Shown: positions 1 through 10,066, numbered from the stretch's first letter. The stretch: DNA of 64,000 nt from Diphasiastrum complanatum (GCA_029204225.1 CM055096.1:67182370-67246369), one strand, 5' to 3'. Numbers and translations are program-made. The notes: generated by a model not told the origin, from the sequence alone.

Positions 1-400
1 CTTAATCCTTTTGCTCGACTCTCAACAAGTCTCCGCAATTCAATGTCTGCTGATCTACAACTGATTGAAGCTTGTACAACTTCCCATCTCCTTGTATTCC
101 TCTTGCAATCACCTTGAAATTCTTCTTCACGTCCTTTATAAGGAACTTGTCCTTATAAAACTCTCATTTCATGTCATTGTTTGTGATACAACCAACTGAA
201 AGCATATTGTTGCCTAAATTTAAATGAGTAGTGTTAATACACCTTTCTCACCCTGTTCTAAATAGATTGGCATACTCCCATGTAGCCGCTTAAAAAATTG
301 CTAAACTGCTGAAATAAGCCAAATGACACTCAAGTCAATATGAATACATGAAAAACTTTAGTTGTTCGCCTTTGTTTCATAACCAACCAAATTTTACAGC
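1..400 (-). pseudogene. Ty1/copia protease/pre-integrase remnant
   Basis: The reverse strand reads fragments typical of the stretch between copia protease and integrase, including a phrase ending DGKLYKLQS, the usual lead-in to the GAG-pre-integrase domain. Stops interrupt it and no protease active site is visible in the window. It abuts the LTR-like block at 538-1472 on the same strand, so it is probably the inner part of the same decayed element. The family call rests on short matches only. Confidence 0.4.
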
Positions 401-537
401 CCCAAATTTGGTCACACGATGACGAAATGACAAGCCTTTTCTATCACTAGATGCAATCTAACACCGACTACATCCGGTGAAGTTTGAATAGCAAATTAAG
501 TGGTCTCCCAATCGGAATCAACGCTTTGTTGGAGCTG

Positions 538-1472
538 TGTCATTGAAAATTACGTAGCTTTTTGTCCTTCCAATTTGGCTTCAAAATGGCCAAGAAATGT
601 TCAAAATAGTAAAAAATGGCATGTTGTTCTAATACAAAAAAGTCCCTATTTTTCACCTTGAAGTTGAAAAGCCCTCAAACTTGACTATTGGCGTTTGGAG
701 CTGTTTCACAAACTTCGATTTTGCCCTTCAGTTCTTCAGAAAACAAAGAAAGTGGACCCACGCACATCCAACGGTAAATCTAAGGTTTTTCCAGGTCGAT
801 CTACACCGTTGATCGAAGATCCTGATTTTTCTGTGCATCACGCACTCTAGATCGTTAGCGAACCCTTTACGTTGGGCTCACGAGTGGGGGCAGAGAGAGA
901 GAGGGGTGCGATGGCTGCAGCCTGCTCTCCTCTCTAAACTGGATTAATCAATCAGAAATCGCTCCTCCTACCACGGCTGATCACGGCCTCTTGCAGGTGG
1001 ATCCTACAAGCAAACTCGCCCTCTTCTACCACTGAAACTTCAGAGAATGATGCCTGCCCTATGTAGAAAGATCCAACACTTTGCATTTATGAAACCTCAG
1101 GTCTCTCACAAAGCATTTCATCTTTGTGGGTGATGAAAACAAACTACAAATTGGGCAAAAGCATGAAACTCCTCAACGGCAAGTGTACGTTCCCCTTGCA
1201 GAATGGCTAAGATAGGTAAAAGAAGCAAAACTACGTGTTTGTTTATGGAAAGATTAAAGTGCTTTGTCGATCAAAAGAGAGAGAAATGTTCTCCAAAACT
1301 CAAAGATATTCAGAAGAAAAGTAGCATATTGAATTGGAAATAGCAGAAACACATTTATATAGGAAGTTCATGGTAAAATCCTATAGTGTAGTTGACCATA
1401 TTTTCAAAACAATTGAATCAGCTATTATTGTGGAACTAATTTTTATAGAAAGAGATGGTTCATCTCCCAACA
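538..1472 (-). repeat. LTR-like block, copy 1
   Basis: On the reverse strand the block starts TGTTGGGAG (1472 downward), as copia LTRs often do. In copy 2 the opposite end reads CTTCTAACA, giving TGTT...AACA termini; in copy 1 that end is altered. A TATA-like CTATATAAATG lies near the start on the reverse strand. The length is about 935 bases in both copies. I see no target-site duplication and no clean tRNA primer site, so the ends are tentative. Confidence 0.5.
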
Positions 1473-2443
1473 AAGATCTCCTTTAGTAGATGCACGTTGG
1501 GTCAAATGAGGTAAATCACAGGTTGCACAGGGGTCGATTCTCGAGACAAAAGGTTGTGGTTCCAAGTGTTCCAAGACAAGATCACGAATATGTACAGAAT
1601 TGCCTGCTATTGCCTTGCTAGCTAGCCACTGTATTAATTTTATGTTCTCGTCAAGATTGTCTGCATGCTTTAGAAGATTTGAGAGATGACCATTTCTTCC
1701 ACTTAACAAACTTGGATTGTTTTCAGTTGATAACTCCTCGTGGTTCATTACGGGCAGAATTAACCAGCAGCTGATCTTCGCTTTATCCAATTTGTCCAGC
1801 TTTATGATTGTTGCAAAATATCCTACGGTTGGCTTGAATATGTGCTCAGGAGCAGAGCCATTTTCCACTCAAAGATGCTCGAGTCGTGAGTATAAGAAGG
1901 GAGAAGGTGGCTGCCACAGACAGGATGCTTTCAACCATAGCATGCAATCTTGTGCACTCCTCATCAATGGGTAACTATTGAGTGGCAGAAACAATAGACC
2001 ACTTAGACTATCGATACCGCTTCATCTTTTGGCCTCTTATTGATGGATCCAAGCTCTTGAACAATGCACCACAGAAACAGCTTTTCACCACTTTCAGATC
2101 AAACTGACACTTATCACATTAATTGTTACACTTAAACTATCTTTCCACCACTTTCAGATCCAAACTGCACTCTTGTCACATTGATTGTTACAGCAAATTT
2201 CTGATCGATGATGAAAGGCCTTTTGCATATTCCCCTGTGCCTGTCTGCCATTGAAAAGCTTAAATTTCATCCATTCACCAACCAAGTTCTCAAGATAGTT
2301 TTTGATCTAAGAGCTCGAATAGTTAACGTGTGATGTTGAACAAGCCACCAATTTTCAACAAACACACCTAGCCTGAGGATTCTTGCCGTTTAATATTTGT
2401 GCCACCAAGGAAGGCACATCAAGCTGTCCACATTTGATTTGAT
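1473..2443 (-). pseudogene. SAC3B: SAC3B-like 3' fragment, copy 3
   Basis: The reverse strand carries the C-terminal part of the SAC3B-like protein also found at 41289-41640 (+) and 47223-47650 (-). Shared phrases include APEHIFKPTVGYFATI, SCWLILPVMNHEELS and LVLEHLEP. After LEHLEP the reading diverges from the fuller + copy at about 1559, where unrelated sequence leads into the LTR-like block. The other end is cut at 2443. There is no SAC3 core domain here, so this is a dead fragment of a TREX-2-type mRNA export scaffold gene. It is nearly identical to the 47143-48055 copy. Confidence 0.65.
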
Positions 2444-3244
2444 TGGTCTATTGGGTTATTGTGAAAGATTGAAAAGTTATGGCATTAGTAATTCAATGAA
2501 AAAAATCCATTGTTTGAAAAATATGTTGAATGGTTTGCTTACTGAGTACTGATAAAAAGCAACTATTTTTTTGCAAACAAAAGAAGAGAATGAAATCTTG
2601 AAGATAGATAATTCTCGTTTGCAAGATATCATATTAAACTTTAACCAAGAAACTGACAATATGAAGCTAATTGTACAAACATTGCGTACCTCATATTGTC
2701 AAATAAATGTAGAAGTAAACACATTACGAAAGAAAATACTAAACAATAAGCAAAAAAGAGTTATTAAAGTATTGACGAGCTTTCAACAAGTGGGGGTCAA
2801 CAGAAAAAAAGAATATATGCTTTCAAGTAAGATTATGTTTTAAACTATTCATGTGTTTTGTTTCATCTAGCACTCAATGGTTGTGAATTGTTTTTTTTCT
2901 AAATCTTATTTTTCTTTTGCAGATCAACTTTAGTCACCAATGAAAATCTGAAAGACAAGGACATGATTGGAAAGTCTTTGAGTGCAGTACTTATAGCCAA
3001 GTCAATGACGAGTCTACTTGGAAATCAAGGATATTCTCGAATCAAGTCCAAGATTGCAGAGGCCCTTATTGACGAAGTCGGCAAGATCATTGACCGAAAA
3101 TTGATACAAGGAGCATGCGATTATTCTGGTATTAGCAGGGATGCATATGACACAATCTTTAAAATTATCAAAGAGGCATAAGGACAAGTACATATAAAAA
3201 AATTTCCTATTCCCCGGCCCTTTCAAATCAAATTAGAGAGGGAT

Positions 3245-3595
3245 GTGTTAAACATGGGTTTGCAAAACATCATTGGTATTCCTTACCATATAAATGAAAT
3301 TTATAACTCAAAACATGGCACTTTGTCATATGATTCTACCAACAATATGTTTGTAGATCTGAATCATTTACTGAGATTTATTGTAAAGTTTTATGAAATC
3401 ACAAATGAAAGTGTTAAAAAATTGATATTAGTTCTCAAGTTAGATGAATCAGAAGTAATAAAGGGACAAAAGCTGGAAAGGATTAGTGTTACAATTATGA
3501 ATGGAGCATTAAGCAATACGATAAACTCGGAGAGTCTTGATTTCAGTGTGCAGTCCGAAAATAATATTTGGTGGTTGGCAGCTTTCCAGGTTTGA
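3245..3595 (+). pseudogene. DDE copy A, first catalytic-acid segment
   Basis: An open frame of 116 residues with LVLKLDESEVIKGQKLE at about residues 63-79. The Asp at residue 67 sits at the end of a hydrophobic strand, as the first acid of an RNase H fold does. It ends SVQSENNIWWLAAFQV, then a GT intron donor at about 3590. Copy B (15864-16130) has the same LDESEIIKGQKLERVSVT and the same WWLAAFQV exon end. After this intron copy A continues VLKEDHDILFWIFSKTEYPE near 3737, but the acceptor there looks damaged, whereas copy B keeps a clean CTACAG acceptor. Confidence 0.6.
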
Positions 3596-3879
3596 ATCTA
3601 TTCTATTGAGTACCAGCAACTAATTCATTTTAAGAATTAATGGTCTTGTGTTTTAAGCTGATATTGTTTTGTTATTGTAGGTCTGAGTTCAATTCTCCTA
3701 AAATAGTTCATGATTTTGTGTTTCAAACAAGTTTTAAAAGAAGATCATGACATTCTATTTTGGATTTTTAGTAAAACAGAATATCCAGAGATAATTAAGA
3801 ATCATATGAGCGACACACCACTCAATGTTCTTGGAATAGGTGATTTTAAGGTGGAATGACATTTGGCTGGAGACCTGAA

Positions 3880-4152
3880 TCTTAGAATTTGCTTTGCACA
3901 GGAACATAGATCATGCTACACAATAATATAGACAGAAAACACTCTCCACAACAAGCTCACATAGCAACTGTATTTCTCAAAATGAAATTACACTGTACAT
4001 ATAGTGTTCACTCAGGCAACCCATGCATGACCCAGGTTGTCGTTGGCGGGACGCGTGTCCCGTCGACTTGCCTCGTGGCAAGGCCAACCGATCCTTATCA
4101 ACTGATAGGATTCACAGTACAGTAGCACAATGATTCTACTTTAATTCTAACT
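3880..4152 (-). repeat. copia 3' LTR (nested element)
   Basis: It matches 6113-6386 almost base for base, including the palindromic gggacgcgtgtcccgtcgac block and the inverted tips TTAGAATT/AATTCTAA. In element orientation it follows RNase H and the purine tract. The two LTRs differ at several sites, so the insertion is not very recent. Confidence 0.88.
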
Positions 4153-4204
4153 CTCTTCCTTAAAGTAAAGTCTACTTTATACAGTCATATACATAGCTTT
4201 AAAG

Positions 4205-5326
4205 TTAACAAACTTTAAGTACAGAAAGCTTTGATCTAAAGTTATCAAACTTTTCTCCAACAAGTGGCTTAGTGAAAAAATCAGCTAGTTGTTCTTCCGT
4301 GCTACAATGAACAATATGAATTTCACGACTCAGCTGCCTCTCACATATAAAGTGATACGGAATCTCAATGTGTTTAGTTCTCGCATGGGACACTGGATTC
4401 TTTGCTAGCTGAATGCCACTCTGACTGTCGCTATGTAATGTCGTGGGATTTTTCTGCTTCATGCCAACTTCTTCCAAGATTTGTCTCAACCATATAGCTT
4501 CTTGTGCTGCACTACACATTGCCTTATACCCTGCTTCTGTGGTGGAAAGAGCAATTGTACTTTGCTTCTTACTAGACCAAGAAAAGCAACTACCATAAAA
4601 CTGGAATACATACCCTATGGTGGATCTACAGTCATCATAGTCACCTCCCCAATCCACATCCACATAGCCACACAACTAAGGTAAACCATCATGCTTCCTA
4701 TAAATCAAGCCATACTCTGAAGTGCCTTTCACATAATGCAAAATGTGTTTAGCTGCCTTCCAATGCATTTTCGTAGGTGCTGCCATAAACCGACTTACAA
4801 TGCCAACAACATAGCATATATCTAGTCTAGTTGTGGTAAGGTAAATCAGGCTCTCTACTAACTGCCTATACAGTGTAGCATCAAATGACTGTGACTCATC
4901 AAGCTTGGAAAGCTTTTTACCTGGTTCAATAGGAGTATTCATTCGTTTGCAATCTTGCAACCTAAACTTGTGCAGCAACTCTTTGACATACTTCATCTGT
5001 GTTAAACCCACTTCGTGTCCTTTTTGTCACACCTCTACTTCAAGGCAATAATGCATCAGGCTGAGATCTGTCATCTCGAATTGTTCTATGAGGTCATTCT
5101 TGATCATATCTATCATCTCTTGATTATTTTTTGTAATAATCAAGTCATCAACATAAAGAGCAATCAAAGCAACCACATCATCAAAGCATAAGGCATATAG
5201 ATGTGGATCAGAATGTGTTCTCATTATCCCCTTTGAACGAAAGTAGGCATCAATCCTGCTATACCACGCACGTGGTGCCTGTTTGAGACCATAAAGCGCT
5301 TTCTTCAAGCAATATACTTTCTCCAA
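4205..5326 (-). pseudogene. copia reverse transcriptase (C-terminal half) and RNase H
   Basis: The reverse strand reads KALYGLKQAPRAWY, then the RT catalytic box ALYVDDLIIT (5027-5326), then TPIEPGKKLSK and IYLTTTRLDICY (4676-5011), then RNase H with GYVDVDWGGD, LSTTEAGY, LHSDSQSGIQL and a terminal ADFFTKPL (4205-4675). Two in-frame stops split it into three pieces. The catalytic residues YVDD and RNase H D..E..D are intact, so decay is mainly by nonsense and by the deletion that removed everything upstream of KALYGLKQ. Confidence 0.88.
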
Positions 5327-5329
5327 CTA

Positions 5330-6112
5330 TGGATATCCCTTCTGGGTAGCACAATCTGAGCCGTCGATCTTGTAACTTCTCTATCCAACGGATCTGAGCA
5401 CTTATGTGCACCAATGGAGAGTCTTGTATACGCTGTCCACTCCAAAACACTATGGTTTCACCTTGGTTCCACGCGCGAACAGTCTGCGACCTCCCTGTCT
5501 ACAGCCGCACCTCCCCAAGCTAGATTTTGCTTGATCTATTTCATTTTTGGATCAATTTGTGCACAATCAGAGGCCTGGAGCAGGGTCGCCCTACTGATAC
5601 CAAGTCTGTAGAGTGTTCAATCATGAAATTCCATGGAGAAACGGTGATTTTAGCTCAACTTGACAAAGTGGCTTTTTTCACCTTTTACCGCAAATCTGCT
5701 AGGTTAACTGTCTAGAGACAAATCTCTGACATAAACCTCAGAATCTCTCCATGGCTGGTTGACAATGTGATTAGCTTCCTTCATGTCCTTACGACATCCA
5801 AAATGGTGCACAAACAGCGAAAAAATCACCAGTTATGTATAAAAAACCGTAACCCCAAACCCGGTTTCAATTTTCAACTAGCTTCAAAATTGCCAAATTT
5901 TCACTAGATTTTTCCCTGTCTGATGCTATGCACAAGCTAATAATCCCTCTGTTGAGTTTGGCAAGCCTCTATAAACTAGAAACCGTGCACCAGTGCTTCT
6001 CTTTCCGTCTTCAACTCGTCATAAACTCCAAAGTCTCAGAAGACAGTTCTCCCGAAGCTCTCTTCAACGACGATGCTATACTATGTACACTCCCTGTACG
6101 GCTCTGATACCA
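5330..6112 (-). other. Non-coding interior/leader of the nested copia element
   Basis: About 780 bases between the truncated RT and the primer site, with no recognisable gag or integrase. A second primer-site-like string (reverse strand TTGGTATCAGTAGGG, near 5590-5606) suggests that leader sequence was duplicated or that another element's leader was joined in. Confidence 0.45.
6101..6112 (-). promoter_or_regulatory. Primer binding site (initiator-Met tRNA)
   Basis: The reverse strand reads TGGTATCAGAGC immediately inside the LTR end at 6113. This is the standard copia minus-strand primer site and fixes both the orientation and the LTR boundary. Confidence 0.9.
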
Positions 6113-6386
6113 ACTTAGAATTTGCTTTGCACAAGAACACAAATCATGCTACATAGTAACACAGACAGAAAACACTCTCCACAGCAAGCTCACATAGCAA
6201 CTGTATTTCTCAAAATGAAATTACACTGTACATATAATTGTTCACTTAGGCAACCCATGCATGACCCAGGTTGCAGTTGGCGGGACGCGTGTCCCGTCGA
6301 CTTGCCTCGTGGCGAGGCCAACTGATCCTTATCAACTGATAGGACTCACAGTACAGTAGCACAATGATTCTACTTTAATTCTAACT
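6113..6386 (-). repeat. copia 5' LTR (nested element)
   Basis: Partner of 3880-4152. It is bounded on one side by the primer site and on the other by the CTGAA target duplication at 6387-6391. Confidence 0.9.
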
Positions 6387-6391
6387 CTGAA

Positions 6392-6833
6392 GTCGTTGAA
6401 GTGCATGTTCAATGTCTCACATGGAGCAAATTCAAAACATCCATGTCTCTATTGCATGAAAACTACACATGACATGTCGAAGAGCACGAGAGTCTCAAGG
6501 GATATAGAAGATCCGACTTGGAAACCAATATTATCGATTCCGCTTAAAAATGTTCACATTTGTACACTACATGGAGAGGTTAGAATTATTGAAAAATTAA
6601 TATACCTTCATATTTGGTTTGCTTGGAATACTAAGCCAGAGTTAGCCAAAAAGGCAACAGCTCAATTGGAAGAAGTTTTATCAAAAGCGGGACTTCATAA
6701 AGGACACGTTAAAATACAAAAGGACAAGAAGCTTTCAGGGAAAACAGAAAACATCCCACGCAAACCAAGTATAGGAGGATCCAAAGCTCGTCGTTTCTTA
6801 TCAAATCATTCCGGAAAACCAACTAAAATCTAG
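6392..6833 (+). pseudogene. DDE copy A, second-acid and CLYC segment
   Basis: The frame resumes after the copia insertion: SLKCMFNVSHGANSKHPCLYC, with LHIWFAWNTKPEL and KPSIGGSKARRFLSNHSGKP downstream. The preceding GDL (3870-3879) supplies the second candidate catalytic Asp. Copy B (14828-15574) matches through the same motifs, including HPCLYCMK and KPSIGGAKARRFLSNH. CxxC just after the second acid is a feature of several DDE superfamilies, where it binds zinc. It ends at a stop at 6831. Confidence 0.65.
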
Positions 6834-7159
6834 TACTCAATTTCGATAGATGTACTCAATGCTACAAAGGATTTTGAAGGAAAAGGAACAACAAGGATTA
6901 AAAAAGTTGAAGTCTGGACAAAACTTGACAACATGGTCAAATTGTTCAGAAAAGATAAGTATCTGATACTGATGTCCTACTAATTGAGAAATCAACAATT
7001 GAGTTTGTGGATGCAGTCAAAGACGCCTGGGGTGAAGATCATATTACGCATTATATGGTAAATCTCTTTTCAATGTAACTAACTCTTCGATTTATAATCT
7101 CATTGCACATATGCTAAATTTAAAATGATTAATATGACAATATTTGTATTTCTGATATT

Positions 7160-7305
7160 GCAGCACATTTTACGACATCATGCATCATTTTTTGCAAAAG
7201 CTTACGACAGTCTAAGTATTTGGTCATCACGAGGAATGGAGAAATCACATTGGCAAGCCAGAGCAGCATTTCATCGAAATACACAACACGGTGGAACATT
7301 TCAAT
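7160..7305 (+). pseudogene. DDE copy A, third-acid exon
   Basis: A clean intron runs from a donor after ITHYM (near 7059) to the acceptor ATATTGCAG at about 7162. The exon reads HILRHHASFFAKAYDSLSIW, then SSRGMEKSHWQARAAFHRNT. The Glu in GMEKSHWQ is the best candidate third acid. Copy B has the same intron position and SIWSSQGMEKSHWQARGAFH. The frame stops at 7305. Confidence 0.6.
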
Positions 7306-7440
7306 AAGATAGTTACATCATCCAGCTATTTCAATGGTTCTACAGGCGTATTCAGATCCAATATAAAACTAGATCAACAAATTATAGAAATTTAGAAAAG
7401 CGTGCAAATTTATAGACAAAAATAATATTGATGCAAGACT

Positions 7441-8129
7441 CAACCCATAGTAATTTTCATGATATCAGACGAAAAAAGTATATGTGTTATATCGCATCAT
7501 TTGTAGTATAATGCAAGGCAAAATCATTGTTTCTCTTTTTCTTTAATAATCAGTTTTGTTGTGTGGTCATGAAGATATTTTTTATATCATATGGATCTAG
7601 AAAATCAATCGATCTTCTCTTGCTCAAGTCAATGTATCCAGAGAAAATAGGATTTATGTTTAGATCCAGACCTCTCAATATCAAAAGACATATTGAAATA
7701 CGTCTTATAGTGACCTATGTAGTTACCAACACCGGAGTCAACGAGGAAGGCGTGCAACGCAAAATCAAAAGTATTAGAAGATGAGGAGGCCATCTCGAAA
7801 GTATGACCAGTATGGCCGAGCATCGCTACGATGCGGGGTGGCAGGGAGTCAGAAGACAATCAGGAAATCTTCGAGTGATGGCGTACTTTCAACTCTCACA
7901 CACACGTGTGGGAAGTATTCAAAAATTATTCTAAGTGAAAACAAGCTGCTCTCCTTGGGTAGAGAGAGAAAAACCATCATGAGCTCTCGGGTAGAGAGAG
8001 AAAGCTAGAAATTCAATGACACTCAAAATCCACTCAATCTCAAAATCAATTAGATCCAAAATGAGGAGTACAATGATACTAATAGATTCACGAGCTACCA
8101 CTATGCTTAACTATGATTGGATCACACTT
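7441..8129. other. Unassigned stretch
   Basis: Short open frames occur on both strands, none with a recognisable domain. A short phrase with ctctccttgggtagagagag and ctctcgggtagagagag recurs near 7950-8003. I see no gene here. Confidence 0.3.
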
Positions 8130-8262
8130 TGCCACCTCTTAATCCTATTGGACCATTGATCCATGCACCTCTAAATTCTATTGGACTATATTCAAGCACA
8201 CCTCAATTTTCTATTGGACCTCACAAGGTTCCACCTCTAAATCCTATTGGACCTCTTAGAAT
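8130..8262. repeat. Degenerate 33-bp tandem repeat, four units
   Basis: The phrase cctctaaatcctattggacc recurs in variant form, with its ATTGG at 8147, 8180, 8213 and 8246, an exact 33-base period. Each unit carries ATTGG, the reverse complement of a CCAAT box. It lies upstream of the CACGTG-rich block and the TATA box. Confidence 0.75.
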
Positions 8263-8501
8263 TCATCAAACAAAGGCATTACACTTGTCTACACTCTAAT
8301 TGGCACGAATTTAGCCTCTTACTCTATTTTGGCTCAATAGTGGCATTACAAGTGGAAATGCATAATTTGCCATCTATGCCAAATTTGTTCTTATCAACAT
8401 CCTACACCTAGATGCTTGATGTAAAAAACATAAGACCCGTATATCTAACATAGATAATCTTTTTCAATTCTTCACAAATCTGCCATTCGCCCATGTGCCC
8501 A

Positions 8502-8810
8502 CACGTGCGTGCTCACACGTGCCAGAACACACGTCACCAAACCATTCGACCACGTGGCCACACGTGCAAGTTTCACATGTGCGGATACAGAGGTGTAGGT
8601 CCCACATGTCAGGTACTGATTGGGCTACGTGACCACATGTGCGAGCCTATACGTGCGAGAACACATGTCATTGATCCATTTGGCCACGTGTCCCCACGTG
8701 GGATCCCACATGTGTTGATCCAGATGTGCAGTTTCACATGGGCGTATACAGATGTGTGGTTCCACATGTCATCTACTGACTGGGCCACGTGTCGCTGGTA
8801 TTCACACGTG
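8502..8810. promoter_or_regulatory. CACGTG/CACATGTG-rich tandem repeat (promoter-like)
   Basis: Eight CACGTG boxes sit at 8502, 8516, 8551, 8561, 8685, 8695, 8786 and 8805, with many CACATGTG variants between. The block is an imperfect duplication: gtttcacatgtgcggataca near 8571 and gtttcacatgggcgtataca near 8731 head matching stretches about 160 bases apart. CACGTG is the plant G-box bound by bZIP and bHLH factors. A TATA box follows at 8826 and the H3-like reading frame begins 300 bases on. Confidence 0.65.
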
Positions 8811-8825
8811 CCAATTTTTCTCCCC

Positions 8826-8832
8826 TATATAA
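8826..8832 (+). promoter_or_regulatory. TATA box
   Basis: CCCTATATAAG lies just downstream of the CACGTG block and about 300 bases before the ATG at 9134, a plausible core promoter for the H3-like gene. Confidence 0.55.
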
Positions 8833-8909
8833 GTCCATTCCGGGGAATTGTACAGGTTTTCGTGTAATTTGTTGTCACGTTTGATTGCATCCATACGAAA
8901 TGCATTCAT

Positions 8910-9065
8910 GATATCGCCATCATGCGAGCGAACTCCTCCCCATGCCTATTCCTTACACCCTCTCGCATCTTAGCGATATCAGCTTGACTTTCCCAGTATC
9001 GCCATCATGCGAGCCCTTGCCTCTCCCCGCCTGACTCTGCCACTTTCTCGCATCGTAGCGATATC
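8910..9065. repeat. Two tandem stem-loop units in the leader
   Basis: Unit 1 pairs gatatcgccatcatgcgag (8910-8928) with ctcgcatcttagcgatatc (8962-8980). Unit 2 pairs tatcgccatcatgcgag (8997-9013) with ctcgcatcgtagcgatatc (9047-9065). Each is an imperfect inverted repeat of about 19 bases, and the units are about 86 bases apart. They would lie in the 5' leader if transcription starts after the TATA box. Confidence 0.75.
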
Positions 9066-9133
9066 ACCGTTAGAGTTCTCAGTGTCTCTTCTGCTTTGTT
9101 TCTGTCCTCGTGTGGTATAGATATCCGGCCTCA

Positions 9134-10066
9134 ATGGCTCGAACAAAGCAAACCACTAGGCTTACCAGTTTCGTTCAACCATCCCGTCCCCAAACATCTG
9201 AACCCGTACGTCTACAAAGATGCGGTAGACCTCGCCGTCCATGGGTGAGGGACATCAGGGCCTTGCAGAGGAGCACCAAACTTCTAATTTCGAAAGTAGC
9301 CTTCTACTGGGCTGTGAGAGAGGTTACACAAGATATGACCACCCATCTGCCCTATGTAGTGAGGTGGAATATCACTGCATTGGAGGCCCTCCATATTGCA
9401 TACGAGGACTTCCAGACAAAATTGTTTGAGGATTCGATGTTGTGCTCCATTCATCGCAAGAGGGTGACAGTGATGCCCAAGGACATGCTTCTTGTCATGA
9501 GGCTTCGAAACACCTATGACAACATTTTTAAGTTTGGATTTACACAGAGGCAAGTTCCTCCTGAAAGGGGGCCTGTCCCACCCCGCAAAAAGAGAAAGCA
9601 AGCACAGCCCAAGCGTTCGCAACCCAAGTCCAGGTCTCCCAGCTCTTCACCCTCACCTCCTCCCATTAGAAAAGATTTAGCTAGTACGTCCGCAATTCCA
9701 CTGGTTGAGAGTCCTCCCATAACCCCTGATCTTCAACTGCACAATTCTCCTTCTATACATGAGGATGACCTAAACACCGTGGTGGACATGATTGTTTCTG
9801 ATGTTGATGGAACTGATAAAGAGTTGCACATCAAACTTCTGAATGAACCTAAAGACACATTTTTTGATTCTGAGAGGTACATTGATTTTGACCTGTATAT
9901 AGCCAAGAAAATAGATAATCTTGGAGGGGAGTTTATGTTTTGTATAGACGATATTAATTTTGCAATGCATATCAAAGACCCACATTGTAGGGAGCTAAAA
10001 GAGAAGACTTCATATATTTCAGACACAGTAGTTGAATCTGCTTGTGCGTACTATGTACATAAATAG
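9134..10066 (+). CDS. Divergent histone H3, CENH3-like, with C-terminal extension
   Basis: I chose the ATG at 9134 because it gives an H3-type tail, MARTKQTTR. Residues 34-127 follow the H3 fold: RDIRALQRSTKLLI (alpha N), AVREVTQDM (alpha 1), a long loop 1, then RW...ALEAL...YEDF (alpha 2) and LFEDSMLCSIHRKRVTVMPKD. Loop 1 is about four residues longer than in canonical H3. A long loop 1, a Trp at the start of alpha 2 and SMLC are, from memory, marks of plant centromeric CENH3. Past residue 127 comes a basic Pro/Ser/Lys-rich linker (PPRKKRKQ) and an acidic region, 310 residues in all versus about 135-180 for an H3. The TAG at 10064 is followed in frame by peptidase-like sequence. Confidence 0.7.
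   Translation: MARTKQTTRLTSFVQPSRPQTSEPVRLQRCGRPRRPWVRDIRALQRSTKLLISKVAFYWAVREVTQDMTTHLPYVVRWNITALEALHIAYEDFQTKLFEDSMLCSIHRKRVTVMPKDMLLVMRLRNTYDNIFKFGFTQRQVPPERGPVPPRKKRKQAQPKRSQPKSRSPSSSPSPPPIRKDLASTSAIPLVESPPITPDLQLHNSPSIHEDDLNTVVDMIVSDVDGTDKELHIKLLNEPKDTFFDSERYIDFDLYIAKKIDNLGGEFMFCIDDINFAMHIKDPHCRELKEKTSYISDTVVESACAYYVHK

Larger units (their letters stand above)
402..2443. repeat. Segmental duplication, copy 1 (partner 46072-48055)
   Basis: This segment matches 46072-48055 in direct orientation, with only scattered substitutions. It contains the LTR-like block (538-1472) plus part of a SAC3B-like gene, so two biologically different pieces were copied together. Copy 1 carries an extra partial tandem duplication of about 60 bases near 2085-2165, repeating the phrase around ccaccactttcagatc. 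Homology stops at 2443, where DDE copy A begins. Confidence 0.9.
3880..6386 (-). mobile_element. Ty1/copia deletion derivative with both LTRs, inserted in DDE copy A
   Basis: LTRs of about 273 bases lie at 3880-4152 and 6113-6386. On the reverse strand the primer site TGGTATCAGAGC (6112-6101), matching initiator-Met tRNA, directly abuts the right-hand (5') LTR. A purine tract AAGGAAGAG (4163-4153) abuts the 3' LTR. The target duplication CTGAA occurs at 3875-3879 and 6387-6391. Removing 3880-6391 rejoins the host codons as ...HLAGDLK|SLKCMF. The interior keeps only the C-terminal half of reverse transcriptase and RNase H; gag, protease, integrase and early RT are gone. The LTR tips have drifted from TG..CA. 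Confidence 0.92.
2444..7440 (+). pseudogene. DDE transposase-like gene, copy A (broken, with nested copia insertion)
   Basis: I do not recognise a named family. Pieces in order: GLLGYCERL start (matching copy B GLLGYCQRL), a coiled-coil-like stretch (2571-2826), an intron (donor GTAAGA at 2827, acceptor at 2922), a helical segment with IQGACDYSGIS (2963-3181), the first acidic segment LKLDESE (3245-3595), HLAGDL up to 3879, then after a copia insertion KSLKCMF, HPCLYC (6392-6833), and WSSRGMEKSHWQA (7160-7305). Conserved D, D, CxxC and E in this order suggest an RNase H-fold transposase. Stops near 3179, before the second D, and between 6834 and 7160 show it is dead. The N-terminal ~80 residues present in copy B are missing because the SAC3B duplication abuts at 2443. 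Confidence 0.65.

Noticed and set aside
8493-8867. 124-codon open frame rich in His/Cys/Thr
   Set aside because: It is a translation of the CACGTG/CACATGTG tandem repeat; composition follows the DNA repeat, not a protein.
9284-9622. Reverse frames opposite the histone-like gene
   Set aside because: They mirror the forward frame, whose histone motifs are far stronger.
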